Positions 11,730 through 21,275 of a DNA stretch of 64,000 nt are shown here, piece after piece. Both the position numbers and the translations under genes were made by a program. The stretch is from positions 227,376,043-227,440,042 of the forward strand of contig NC_061510.1 of assembly GCF_022539505.1 (NCBI RefSeq), in the 5' to 3' direction. This DNA is from Lolium rigidum (taxonomy: Eukaryota; Streptophyta; Magnoliopsida; Poales; Poaceae). The notes beneath the pieces were generated by a model that was given only the letters and a program-made list of their open reading frames with translations, made no database searches and had not been told where the DNA came from. How positions within the stretch are numbered: the first letter of the stretch is position 1; each line of letters begins with the position of its first letter.

Positions 11730-14182
11730 GCATCCCCAAGCTTAGTTCCTGCTTGTCCCGAGCAGGTAAACGATAACAAAGATAATTTCTGGAGTGACAT
11801 GCCATCATAACCTTGATCATACTATTGTAAACATATGTAATGAATGCAGCGATCAAAACAATGGTAATGACATGAGTAAACAAATGAATCATAAAGCAAC
11901 GACTTTTCATGAATAGTACTTAAAGACAAGCATCAATAAGTCTTGCATAAGAGTTAACTCATAAAGCAATAAATCAAAGTAAAGGTATTGAAGCAACACA
12001 AAGGAAGATTAAGTTTCAGCGGTTGCTTTCAACTTATAACATGTATATCTCATGGATATTGTCAATGTAAAGTAATATAACAAGTGCAATATGCAAGTAT
12101 GTTGGAATCAATGCACAGTTCACACAAGTGTTTGCTTCTTGAGGTGGAGAGAGATAGGTGAACTGACTCAACATAAAAGGTAAAAGAATGGCCCTTAGCA
12201 GAGGGAAGCATTGATTGCTATATTTGTGCTAGAGCTTTGGTTTTGAAAACATAAAGAGAGCATAAAAGTAAAATTTTGAGAGGTGTTTGTTGTTGTGAAC
12301 GAATGGTAGTGGGCACTCTAACCCCCTTGCCAGACAAACCTTCAAAGAGCGGCTCCCATGAATTATTTTTATTTTTGGGTGGCACTCCTTCCAACCTTTC
12401 TTTCACAAACCATGGCTAACCGAATCCTCGAGTGCCTGCCAACAATCTCATACCATGAAGGAGTGCCTTTTTATTTTAGTTTTATTATGATGACACTCCT
12501 CCCCACCTTTGCTTTCTCAAGCCATGGCTAACCGAATCTTCTGGTGCCGTCCAACAATCACATACCATGGAGGAGTGTCTATTTAGGTTAATTAATTTGG
12601 GACTGGGAATCCCATTGCCAACTCTTTTTGCAAAATTATTGGATAAGCGGATGAAGCCACTAGTCCATTGGTGAAAGTTGCCCAACAAGAATGAAAGATA
12701 AACACCACATACTTCCTCATGAGCTATAAAACATTGACACAAATAAGAGGTAATAACTTTTGAATTGTTTAAAGATAGCACTCAAGCAATTTACTTTGGA
12801 ATGGCGGAGAAATACCATGTAGTAGGTAGGTATGGTGGACACAAATGGCATAGTGGTTGGCTCAAGGATTTTGGATGCATGAGAAGTATTCCCTCTCGAT
12901 ACAAGGTTTAGGCTAGCAAGGTTATTTGAAACAAACACAAGGATGAACCGATGCAAAGAAAACTCACATAAAAGACATATTGTAAACATTATAAGACTCT
13001 ACACCGTCTTCCTTGTTGTTCAAAACTCAATACTAGAAATTATCTAGACCTTAGAGAGACCAATTATGCAAACCAAATTTTAGCAAGATCTTTGTATTTC
13101 TTCATTAATGGGTGCAAAGTATATGATGCAAGAGCTTAAACATGAGCACAACAATTGCCAAGTATCAAATTATTCAAGACATTCTACCAATTACTACATG
13201 TAGCATTTTCCGTTTCCAACCATATAACAATTAACGAAGCAGCTTCAACCTTCGCCATGAATATTAAAAGCTAAGAACACATGTGTTCATATGAACCAAC
13301 TGGAGCGTGTCTCTCTCCCACACAAGCATGTATTTATTCAGATAATGAAAATAACAAAACAAAAATAAAAGCACACGGACGCTCCAAGTAAAGTACATAA
13401 GATGTGACCGAATAAAAATATAGTTTCAAGAGAAGAAACTCGATAATTTGTCGATGAAGAAGGGGATGCCTTGGGCATCCCCAAGCTTAGATGCTTGAGT
13501 CTTCTTGAAATATGCAGGGATGAACCACGGGGGCATCCCCAAGCTTAGACTCTTCACTCTTCATGATCATAGTATATCATCCTCCTCTCTTGACCCTTGA
13601 AAACTTCCTCCACACCAAACTCAAAACAACTCATTAGAGGGTTAGTGCATAATCAAAAATTCACATGTTCAGAGGTGACACAATCATTCTTAACACTTCT
13701 GTACATTGCATAAAGCTACTGGACATTAATGGAACAAAGAAATTCATCCACCATAGCAAAAGAGGCAATGCGAAATAAAAGGCAGAATCTGTCAAAACAG
13801 AACAGTCCGTAAAGATGGATTTTATCGAGGCACCAGACTTGCTCAAATGAAAATGCTCAAATTGAATGAAAGTCGCGTACATATCTGAGGATCACTCATG
13901 TAAATTGGCATAATTTTCTGAGTTACCTACAGAGAATTAGGCCCAGATTCGTGACAACAAGAAATCTGTTTCTGCGCAGTAATCCAAATCTAGTATGAAC
14001 CTTGCTATCAAAGACTTTACTTGGCACAACAATGCGATTAAAATAAGATAAGGAGAGGTTGCTACAGTAGTAACAACTTCCAAGACTCAAATACAAAATA
14101 AAAGTACTGTAGCAAAATAAACACATGGGTTATTTTCCAAGAAGTTCTTTCTTTATAGCCATTAAGATGGGCTCAAGTAGCT
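11730..14182 (-). other. 3' non-coding half of element E
   Basis: Reads away from the ORF toward the polypurine tract GCATCCCCAAGCTTA (reverse complement) at 11730-11744. It is homologous to the corresponding parts of D and F. I see no conserved ORF. Two further copies of the CATCCCCAAGCTTAG motif lie near 13477 and 13532. Confidence 0.7.
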
Positions 14183-14905
14183 TTAATGATGCACTCGCAA
14201 GAGATAGTATTTGAAGCAAAAGAGAGCATCAAGAGGCAAATTCAAAACACATTTAAGCCTAACATGCTTTCTGTGCATAGGAATCTTGTAAATAAACAAA
14301 TTCATGAAGCATAATGCAACAAGCATAGAAAGATAAAACAAGTGCAGCTTCAAGATTTTCAGCAAAAAGAGAGGTGTTTTAGTAACATGAAAATTTCTAC
14401 AACCATATTTTCCTCTCTCATAATAACTTTCAGTAGCATCATGAGCAAACTCAACAATATAACTATCACATAAAGCATTCTTATCATGAGTCTCATGCAT
14501 AAAATTATTACTCTCCACATAAGCATAATCAATTTTATTAGTTGTAGTGGGAGCAAATTCAACAAAGTAGCTATCATTATTATTCTCATCAAGTGTAGGA
14601 GGCATAGTATAATCACAACAAAATTTACTCTCCATAGTAGGTGGCACCAAAAGACCACTATCATTATAATCATCATAAATAGGAGGCAAAGTATCATCAA
14701 AGAAAATTTTCTCCTCAATGCTTGGGGGACTAAAAAGATCATGCTCATCAAAACCAGCTTCCCCAAGCTTAGAACTTTCTATATCATTAGCAACAATGGT
14801 ATTCAAAGTGTACATACTAATATGTTCCATGGGTTTTTTAATTTTCGCATCAAACCATCCATGTCTTAAATCAGGAAATAGAATAAGAAGCTCATTGCTA
14901 TCCAT
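14183..14905 (-). CDS. Uncharacterised 240-aa protein of element E
   Basis: An open 240-residue frame starting MDSNELLILFPDLRHGW. The first two thirds are acidic and rich in Asp, Asn and Tyr, with repeated YDD, PPT and VEFA-type segments: VEFAPTT around residue 115 and VEFAHDA around 155. The last 70 residues are hydrophobic and Cys/Leu/Phe rich (LFLLKILKLHLFYLSMLVALCFMN), so a membrane segment is possible. No gag, zinc-knuckle, protease or polymerase motif is visible. It sits where D and F carry their own unlike ORFs. I do not recognise a function; whether it is translated is unknown. Confidence 0.5.
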   Translation of the reverse strand: MDSNELLILFPDLRHGWFDAKIKKPMEHISMYTLNTIVANDIESSKLGEAGFDEHDLFSPPSIEEKIFFDDTLPPIYDDYNDSGLLVPPTMESKFCCDYTMPPTLDENNNDSYFVEFAPTTTNKIDYAYVESNNFMHETHDKNALCDSYIVEFAHDATESYYERGKYGCRNFHVTKTPLFLLKILKLHLFYLSMLVALCFMNLFIYKIPMHRKHVRLKCVLNLPLDALFCFKYYLLRVHH

Positions 14906-15040
14906 TATGCCAAACTAGTGTAAACAAGAAACAAAAAGATGCAATTGCAGGATCTAAAGGAAATAGGTTCGAGCACACACACAACGGCGCCAGAAAAGTA
15001 CTTTACCTGGGACCGGAGTATGAGAGCCTTTTACCTTTCC

Positions 15041-15060
15041 TCCCCAAGCAACGGCGCCGT
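15041..15060 (-). other. Primer-binding site of element E
   Basis: On the minus strand ACGGCGCCGTTGCTTGGGGA lies about 10 bp inside the 5' LTR end, an Asp-type PBS. A second PBS-like ACGGCGCC occurs 60 bp further in at 14984-14991. Confidence 0.7.
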
Positions 15061-15070
15061 AAAAATAGCT

Positions 15071-16788
15071 TGATGTCTACGGGTGCTTCTATTCTTGTAG
15101 ACAGTGTTGGGCCTCCAAGAGCAGAGGTTTGTAGAACAACGAGCAAGTTTCCCTTAAGTGGATCACCCAAGGTTTATCGAACTCGGGGAGGAAGAGGTCA
15201 AAGATATCCCTCTCATGCAACCCCGCAACCACAAAGCAAGAAGTCTCTTGTGTCCCCAACACACCTAATAGGTGCACTAGTTCGGTGAAGAGATAGTGAA
15301 ATACAAGTGGTATGAATGAATATGAGCAAGTAGTAACGGCGCCGAGAAAAGTGCTTGCTGGCGTGTGGTTGATGGTGGTAATATTGCAGAAGTACGGATG
15401 CGAGTAAAACAAGTAAACAAGCAGCGGCAGCGATATTTAGGAACAAGGCCTAGGGATCATACTTTCACTAGTGGACACTCTCAACATTGATCACATAACA
15501 GAATAAATAGATAGATGCTAGACTCTACACTCTCTTGTTGGATGATGAACACCACTAACTGTGTAGGATTACACGAACCCTCAATGCCGGAGTTAACAAG
15601 CTCCACAATATTCGATGTTCATGTTTAAATAACCTTAGAGTGCATGACAGATCAACATAACCAAACCAAGTACTAACATAGCATGCACATCTGTCACCTT
15701 CACGCTACGAAAGGAGGCATAGATCACATCAATACCATCATAGCAATAGTTAACTTCATAATCTACAAGAGATCACAATCATAGCCTACGCCAAGTACTA
15801 CACGATGCACACATCGTCACCATTAAACCGTGCGGGAGGAATAAACTACTTTAATAACATCACTAGAGTAGCACACGAGATAAATTGTGATACAAAACAC
15901 ATTGCAATCATAAAGGGATATAAATAAGCACTTCACTATGCCATTCATAACAGTTGAATAAGTATTCTTTGAATTATAGCCTAAGAGACCCACACGGTGC
16001 ACACACTCGTCACCTTTACACACGTGGGACAAGGAGTCTCCGGGAGATCACATAAGTAAAATCCACTTGACTAGCATAATGACATCTAGATTACAAGCAT
16101 CATCATATGAATCTCAATCATGTAAGGCAGCTCATGAGATTATTGTATTGAAGCACATAGGAGAGAGATGAACCACATAGCTACCGGTACAGCCCCGAGC
16201 CTCGATGGAGAACTACTCCCTCCTCATGGGAGACAGAAGCGTTGATGAATATGGCGGTGGTGTCGATGGAGGAGCCTTCCGGGGGCACTTCCCCGTCCCG
16301 GAGGCGTGCCGGAACAGAGACTCCTGTCCCCCAGATCTTGGCTTCGCGATGGCGGCGGCTCTGGAAGGTTTTCTCTGGTTTCGTCGAACGTGGTAGGGTT
16401 TTCGCGACGGAGGCTTTAAGTAGGCGGAAGGGCGGAGTCGGAGGCCTGACAGGGGGGCCACACACTAGGGCGGCGCGGGCCCCCCTTGGCCGCGCCGCCT
16501 TACTGTGTCGGCGCCCCGTGGCCCCACTTCGTCTCCTCCGGTCTTCTGGAAGCTTCGTGCAAAAATAGGAACCTCGGGCGTTGATTTCGTCCAATTCCGA
16601 GAATATTTCCTTACTAGGATTTCGAAACCAAAAACAGCAGAAAACGTGAACCGGCACTTCGGCATCTCGTCAATAGGTTAGTTCCGGAAAACACATAATA
16701 ATGACATAAAGTATGCATAAAACATGTAGATATCATCAATAATGTGGCATGGAACATAAGAAATTATCGATACGTCGGAGACGTATCA
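15071..16788 (-). repeat. 5' LTR of element E
   Basis: Runs from TGATGTCTACGGG to GACGTATCA on the + strand, 1,718 bp. It differs from its partner by scattered substitutions and small indels, consistent with a fairly recent but not brand-new insertion. Confidence 0.93.
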
Positions 16789-16793
16789 CCCAG
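16789..16793. repeat. Right target-site duplication of element E
   Basis: CCCAG directly after GACGTATCA, matching 10010-10014. Confidence 0.92.
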
Positions 16794-17579
16794 CACACAT
16801 GAGCTGTGTGCTCTCATATGCTGAAACTTGAGCCCTCTGGTGGTGCTCAGGTTTGGTCTGCTTGCTCTTATCTTGTGTCTGTCCAGGGCTTTGGACAAGC
16901 ACAGGTGTGCAGGACAGCTGGTTCTGTCCAAACTGAATTCTGTCAACACTTAACTCTGTCCAAACTGAATTTCTGTTTAACACTTGACTCTCTGGCTATT
17001 ACTTGCTGTTTTATGTTGCAGGTTTTGAAGATGAATATGACCATAAAGATATTCTTCAAGTCATTTAGTCTAGGTTTTAGTTTAGGATAATATTGTAATC
17101 TTCCTTTTTCATTTATGTTTATTATTCATCAATTCTTGTATCAAGAATATTGTAAAGACAATGTAATCTGTGTTGGTTATCAATAAAGCTCAAGTTTTGC
17201 TTATGAGCTTTTGATTTATGTAATGTTTATATTCTTGATTAAATATTGTATTTAATATTCAATTTGAAATTCAAAGTCATTTGAATTCATAAGTCGTATT
17301 TGAATTGTGAATTCAATTTCCATAGTGCTTATTGCTTATTGTTCAATGTATTATAAATTGGTCAAATGAAATCATTCCCCAAATTAACAAGATACAAAAG
17401 AGATCATGTCGAAATTTCCCTAACTCACATTGCCTAACCCTAAGTGCAAAATGAGAGAGAACCTCGATCCCTCTTAGGTTTAGTTATAATAAGGCGCGAA
17501 AATTCCCCCGTTTTGCGATGAAATGCACATCCCATTTCTAAATCTACCCTTCGTTGTTCCTATGTTCTGGGTTATTACA

Positions 17580-18060
17580 ACCGGCGTGCGTGGCGCAAGG
17601 AGGGCGTCAAGTGCTCGCGCGTCGACGACAGCGCCGGCCCCTCCGGCGGCCAGTAGTAGGCAGCGCGACTGCGAGTAACACCGGCTGTGGAACTTGTCAC
17701 TTTGCATCGCTAGCCACTTCATAGCGGCCCCGGATGCAACCGACGCGGTCACTTTGCGCGACCGCGCAACGTCCACGGAGAAGCAAACTTGTCACATATT
17801 TGGGTCGCGTTTGCGTTGCTGCGGACGACCCGGTCACTATGCGTCGCCCCGTTGGAGTAGAGTCCAGGCGCATTTTTCGTCCGCGGGAACGCAAACGGTC
17901 GTTGAGCGTTCGTTTACGTCACCCCGTACATGAGAGAGTTCAACGAAACTAAAAAAAATGTTTTTTTTCAAAAAAACATTTGAGCCAGAATTGGCAAATG
18001 GCAGTTAGTTTGTTGTCGGCACAGAATGTTGTGTCGACGGCCAACCTGTGCAGACGTCAA
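17580..18060. other. GC-rich low-copy DNA left of element A
   Basis: The GC-rich start reads on the + strand as a short open tail (RRAWRKEGVKCSRVDD...) closing with TAG at 17653-17655. It could be the end of a lost gene, but no family is recognised. From about 18010 the bases (GTCGGCACAG, GTCGACGGCC) resemble the subterminal repeats of the CACTA element whose end is seen at 39752. That suggests element A inserted into this transposon. Confidence 0.35.
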
Positions 18061-18065
18061 ATGGG
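18061..18065. repeat. Left target-site duplication of element A
   Basis: ATGGG before TGTTGCC, matched by ATGGG at 39621-39625, 21.5 kb away. Confidence 0.92.
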
Positions 18066-19205
18066 TGTTGCCTACCAAAACCCACCGGCGAGCAGCGACG
18101 GGCAACACGGAGAGCCGGGAGGCTCCCAGGACTGCTGGTGGGCCCTGGTCCCTCGGGCAACGGCCCGCAATGCTCCGGCACACGTCCTGGCTAATGCAAG
18201 GGCGTGCCACCTGACCTATACCTGGTCAGGAAGGTGATGGATTACTTCGATTAGTTTCCTGCATGGCAAACACGTACACATTAAATACGAGCCCCGATCG
18301 GCTCTTAGGTTACCCTGTGTATCGGCTCAAAGAGCCGATTACCCCATGGTTCACGTTGGATTTACGATAACATGGGGATCCTGCTTTATCAATATAAAGT
18401 TAAACCAATCTACGATAGTCTAGGGTTTTCACCGCATAACCGGAACATCCTACGCGTAGTTGAGCCTAGCAGATACGTAAGATAATGGAAAACCAGTCCT
18501 AAAGAGGCCTAAAAACCAACACGAAGTCGATCCCCGAAACAATCCCTCTAGGACTAGTAGACCATACCTTACGCACTACCGGATCATTCAACCCGTTTGC
18601 AAGGCCTAACCATGCGGATATCAAACCAATCCTTGGAGAACAAGGAACAACTATAACGGATCAGATCTACTAAATAAAGAACAAGCAAGATGCTGCCCTT
18701 ACACCCAAGATAGGTGCAAAGGCAGCTAGATATTGAGGGGCAGCGTAGCTAAGCAAGCAGATCATGAAAGTATCAACGTCATCCCCAAAACATCCACGAT
18801 AAGGGTGTTGCTCGCCATCAAAAAGGCTTCAGTACGAGCAACACCAACAACGAATAAACTGATACTGCCTAGATCGCAGCATGTTGCTTACCCAGGAGAA
18901 ACCCTCGAAACAAGGGGTGGCGATGCGCCTAGATTGATTTGTTGTGAACGTGATCGTCCTCCTTCTCAATAACCCTAGGTACATATTTATAGTCCGTGGA
19001 CTTTCTAATTTAGGAATAAACCTAGCTGTGTACGACTAAACTCTATCTCTTAATTCTAACAAAATCTACCATAATGTACAGATACACGGGTAATCTAGCC
19101 CAAACTCTCGCCCAAGGCCGATTCAGAGACACTTTACATTCATGTCCTCAAAGCCCATCTCAATCACGGCCCATCTCCTGCTCTGGCTAAATTCTGGTGA
19201 TAACA
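18066..19205 (-). repeat. 3' LTR of element A (1,140 bp)
   Basis: On the + strand it runs from TGTTGCCTACC to GGTGATAACA. It is almost identical to 38465-39620 except that it lacks a 16-bp palindromic insertion. A, G and C-rich GCCGAT/ATCGGC motifs occur at 18297, 18321 and 18334. Confidence 0.95.
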
Positions 19206-19217
19206 CATGCCCCCTGG
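19206..19217 (-). other. Polypurine tract of element A
   Basis: On the minus strand CCAGGGGGCATG immediately precedes the LTR start TGTTATCACC. Confidence 0.75.
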
Positions 19218-19410
19218 TTTTGGCAATAATAATTCCAAAACCACTCTGTTTCTCCTTCATCGGGTTACGCGTTGCAGAGCAGAACCGCTGCAGTATCTTT
19301 CATCATGATTCCTTGCCTTCTCAACTTCTCTGTACTGCATGACTTGACAGATTTGACACCACATCCTCGGAAACCGCCGCAGCATTGAATCATCTCCACT
19401 ATATCCCCTT

Positions 19411-19417
19411 TATTTAA
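19411..19417 (+). promoter_or_regulatory. Possible TATA box for the antisense ORF
   Basis: TATTTAA lies 79 bp upstream of the ATG at 19490, within CTTTATTTAACCG. Spacing allows a transcription start about 30 bp downstream and a 45-50 nt leader. This is a sequence match only. Confidence 0.4.
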
Positions 19418-19489
19418 CCGCATTGAGCAGTTCGCCTCTTCATCCCCTTGCTCCACACTAGCAATCGAGAAACCCCCTCCGCTGCAGCC

Positions 19490-19966
19490 ATGGCCTCCTC
19501 CTCCTCCTCTGCCTCCTCTGGCCTTTCCTTCCAGTCCGATTCCTCCAGCGAGCCGATGCCGGAGTACGACCCGATAAGGGCGTACGAGGCCCGCGCCCCA
19601 GAGTGGTGGGACGAGAGGGATTGGGACTTCACCGTCGGGTCCGAGGATAAAGAATCCTTGACCGACGGGGAGGACAACCTCCAATTCCTCGTGGACGGGG
19701 AATGGGAGGAGGAGAGCGACGACGATCTCTTTTCATGGGGCGACTTCTCCTCCTCCGACGAGGAGGAGGAAGCGGAGGATGACTCCTCCGAGGAGTATCC
19801 ACCGGCGAAGCGCTTCCGCGCCGGGTCGGAGGAGGAGGACGACGACGACGACGAGGAGGAAGAAGGAGCGCCTGCCGACGGCTTCGGCAGCAGCGACAAG
19901 GACTTCGCCGGCAGCAGCGCCGACAAGAGCTACGACGGCGACGACGAGGGCAGCGACGGCCCTTAG
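19490..19966 (+). CDS. Antisense ORF of element A: acidic Ser/Asp/Glu-rich protein (158 aa)
   Basis: The start at 19490 is chosen because GCAGCCATGG is a near-perfect plant start context; an upstream in-frame ATG at 19448 would add 14 residues. The protein begins with a Ser-rich run (MASSSSSASS), has a central EARAPEWWDERDWDF segment (Trp-rich) and then long Asp/Glu tracts with a short basic KRFRAG at about residue 108. It is fully open although the gag-pol genes on the other strand are broken. Antisense ORFs between integrase and the 3' LTR are known from Tat-lineage elements; their function is not established. The acidic, low-complexity make-up would suit a nuclear or histone-binding-like protein, but that is a guess. 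Confidence 0.65.
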   Translation: MASSSSSASSGLSFQSDSSSEPMPEYDPIRAYEARAPEWWDERDWDFTVGSEDKESLTDGEDNLQFLVDGEWEEESDDDLFSWGDFSSSDEEEEAEDDSSEEYPPAKRFRAGSEEEDDDDDEEEEGAPADGFGSSDKDFAGSSADKSYDGDDEGSDGP

Positions 19967-20100
19967 ATTAGGGACTACTAGATAGGACTAGTAGTAGTAG
20001 TGCATTAGGCAGCAAATCCTCCTTTTGTGAGCAATCAACTCTTCTTGTAAAAATCCCCTTTTAATCAATGAAGAAGGATTCCATGTTTGTTTGATTTGTC

Positions 20101-20343
20101 CGATTATCAAAATAGATCAATGCTCAAAGAGCCGATGGCAACGCATCGGTCTTTACCAAAAACGCCAGCAAGGCCAGCCCCAAAATTCAAACGGTGACCT
20201 GATGCCTGCTTGTGACAGTTGTTCCTCTATAGTCGATGGCTACGCATCGGCTTTTTAGTTCTAAAGTCGATGTCAGTGCATCGGCTGTGCTTTGCATCTT
20301 TAATTTTTTTTTCTGTCCGATTTCATGCATCGGCCCCTATATT
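20101..20343. repeat. Cluster of CCGATG/CATCGG inverted motifs
   Basis: Several short dyads of the form CGATG-n-CATCGG: GCCGAT at 20131, ATCGGC at 20246, 20280 and 20329. Together they can form small hairpins just downstream of the integrase stop. Non-coding otherwise. Confidence 0.5.
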
Positions 20344-21275
20344 TCACTGTCCATCATCCCACATACTCGGGAAATATTTCTTGAGATGCTGACCATTGAC
20401 AGCCACTGGAAACTTCGCACCACTCAGCTCCTCGAGCATGTATGTGTTACCCTTTAAAACTTGGTCGACTCTGTACGGCCCATGCCAATTTGGAGACCAT
20501 TTACCATACACTTTATCCTTAGTCCCCAATGGCAATACAGCTTCCCATACCAGATCACCAACGTGGAACTCCTTTGGTCTCACCTTCTTGTTATATGCGC
20601 GAGCTACCTTGGCTTTGTTCTCTTTAATTTTCTCAAGCGACCAAAGTCTAAGTTCCGTCAGATCCTCAATGCTATCACTCATCAGGGCTGCATATTCTTC
20701 AGTCGTTAAGTCATTCTGAAACGTAACACGTCTCGACCCAGCCGTGATCTCCCAGGGCAACACGGCTTCTTGTCCATAGACCAGATGGTATGGCGAGGTT
20801 TTTATCGCTCCATGACATGACATACGATAAGCCCACAAAGCCTCTGACAATACCTCGTGCCAACGTCTAGGGTGCTTGTCGACTTTCCTCTTAATTAGCT
20901 TCATAAGGCTCTGGTTGGACGCTTCAGCTTGCCCATTTGCTTGAGCATAGTATGGGGACGATCGGATCAACTTAATTCCCATGTCCTCGCAGAAATCTCT
21001 AAACTCGCGAGAAACGAAAACCGAACCTCCATCGGTCGTGATAGTCTGGGGAATCCCGAATCTGTGAATGACATGTTCTTTCACAAAATTGATAACATCG
21101 GCCGATGCTACTGACTTCATAGGGACGGCCTCCACCCATTTAGTAAAATAATCTGTGATGGCCAAAATCCACACATGGCCTTTGCTCGATGGAGGATTGA
21201 TTTTGCCGATCATATCCATACCCCAACCTCGAAATGGCCAAGGCTTGATGATGGGGTTCATTGCTGATGCAGGTG
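20344..21275 (-). CDS. Integrase core and C-terminal part of element A
   Basis: An open frame (ATG at 21261) of 305 residues, continuing upstream to the edge of the inserted solo LTR at 21275. It shows the rve core: WGMDMIGKINPPSSKG with the first catalytic Asp near residue 16, the second Asp in ITTDGGSVFVS near residue 79, and the Glu in NGQAEASNQSLMK near residue 115. It then carries the KENKAKVARAYNKKVRPKEFHVGDLVW DNA-binding-type segment and ends YFPSMWDDGQ. Integrase joins element cDNA to host DNA. The zinc-binding N-terminus lies on the other side of the insertion at 25078 onward. Confidence 0.92.
21271..21275. repeat. Left target-site duplication of solo LTR S1
   Basis: AGGTG, matched at 25078-25082. 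Confidence 0.9.

Larger units (their letters stand above)
10015..16788 (-). mobile_element. Complete non-autonomous LTR retrotransposon 'E' (6.77 kb)
   Basis: The LTRs are 10015-11729 (3') and 15071-16788 (5'). The flanking duplication CCCAG is perfect. The same B-family LTR at 59250-59254 on the other strand shows the uninterrupted site, confirming both ends. The internal region has a tRNA-Asp-type primer site, one 240-aa ORF and a long 3' non-coding part shared with D and F. No pol domains are seen. On the minus strand the LTR starts TGATACGTCTCC and ends GTAGACATCA. Confidence 0.95.
8709..17579 (-). mobile_element. LTR of Gypsy family B, minus strand, split by element E
   Basis: Read on the minus strand it begins TGTAATAACCCAGAACATAGG at 17579 and continues to the gap at 8709, interrupted by 10015-16788. 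It is nearly identical to the + strand LTR at 58464-60553 in reverse complement. Beyond 17579 there is no polypurine tract, so this is either a 5' LTR whose body lies in or past the gap, or a solo LTR. The far end is lost in the gap. No ORF inside it is supported. Confidence 0.85.

Noticed and set aside
14486..14869. Ile/Leu-rich + strand ORF
   Set aside because: Mirror of the acidic Asp/Asn-rich minus-strand ORF of element E.
19414..19926. Minus-strand Ser-rich ORF opposite the antisense ORF
   Set aside because: It is the complement of acidic GAG/GAC codons; the + frame has the start context and promoter-like signals.
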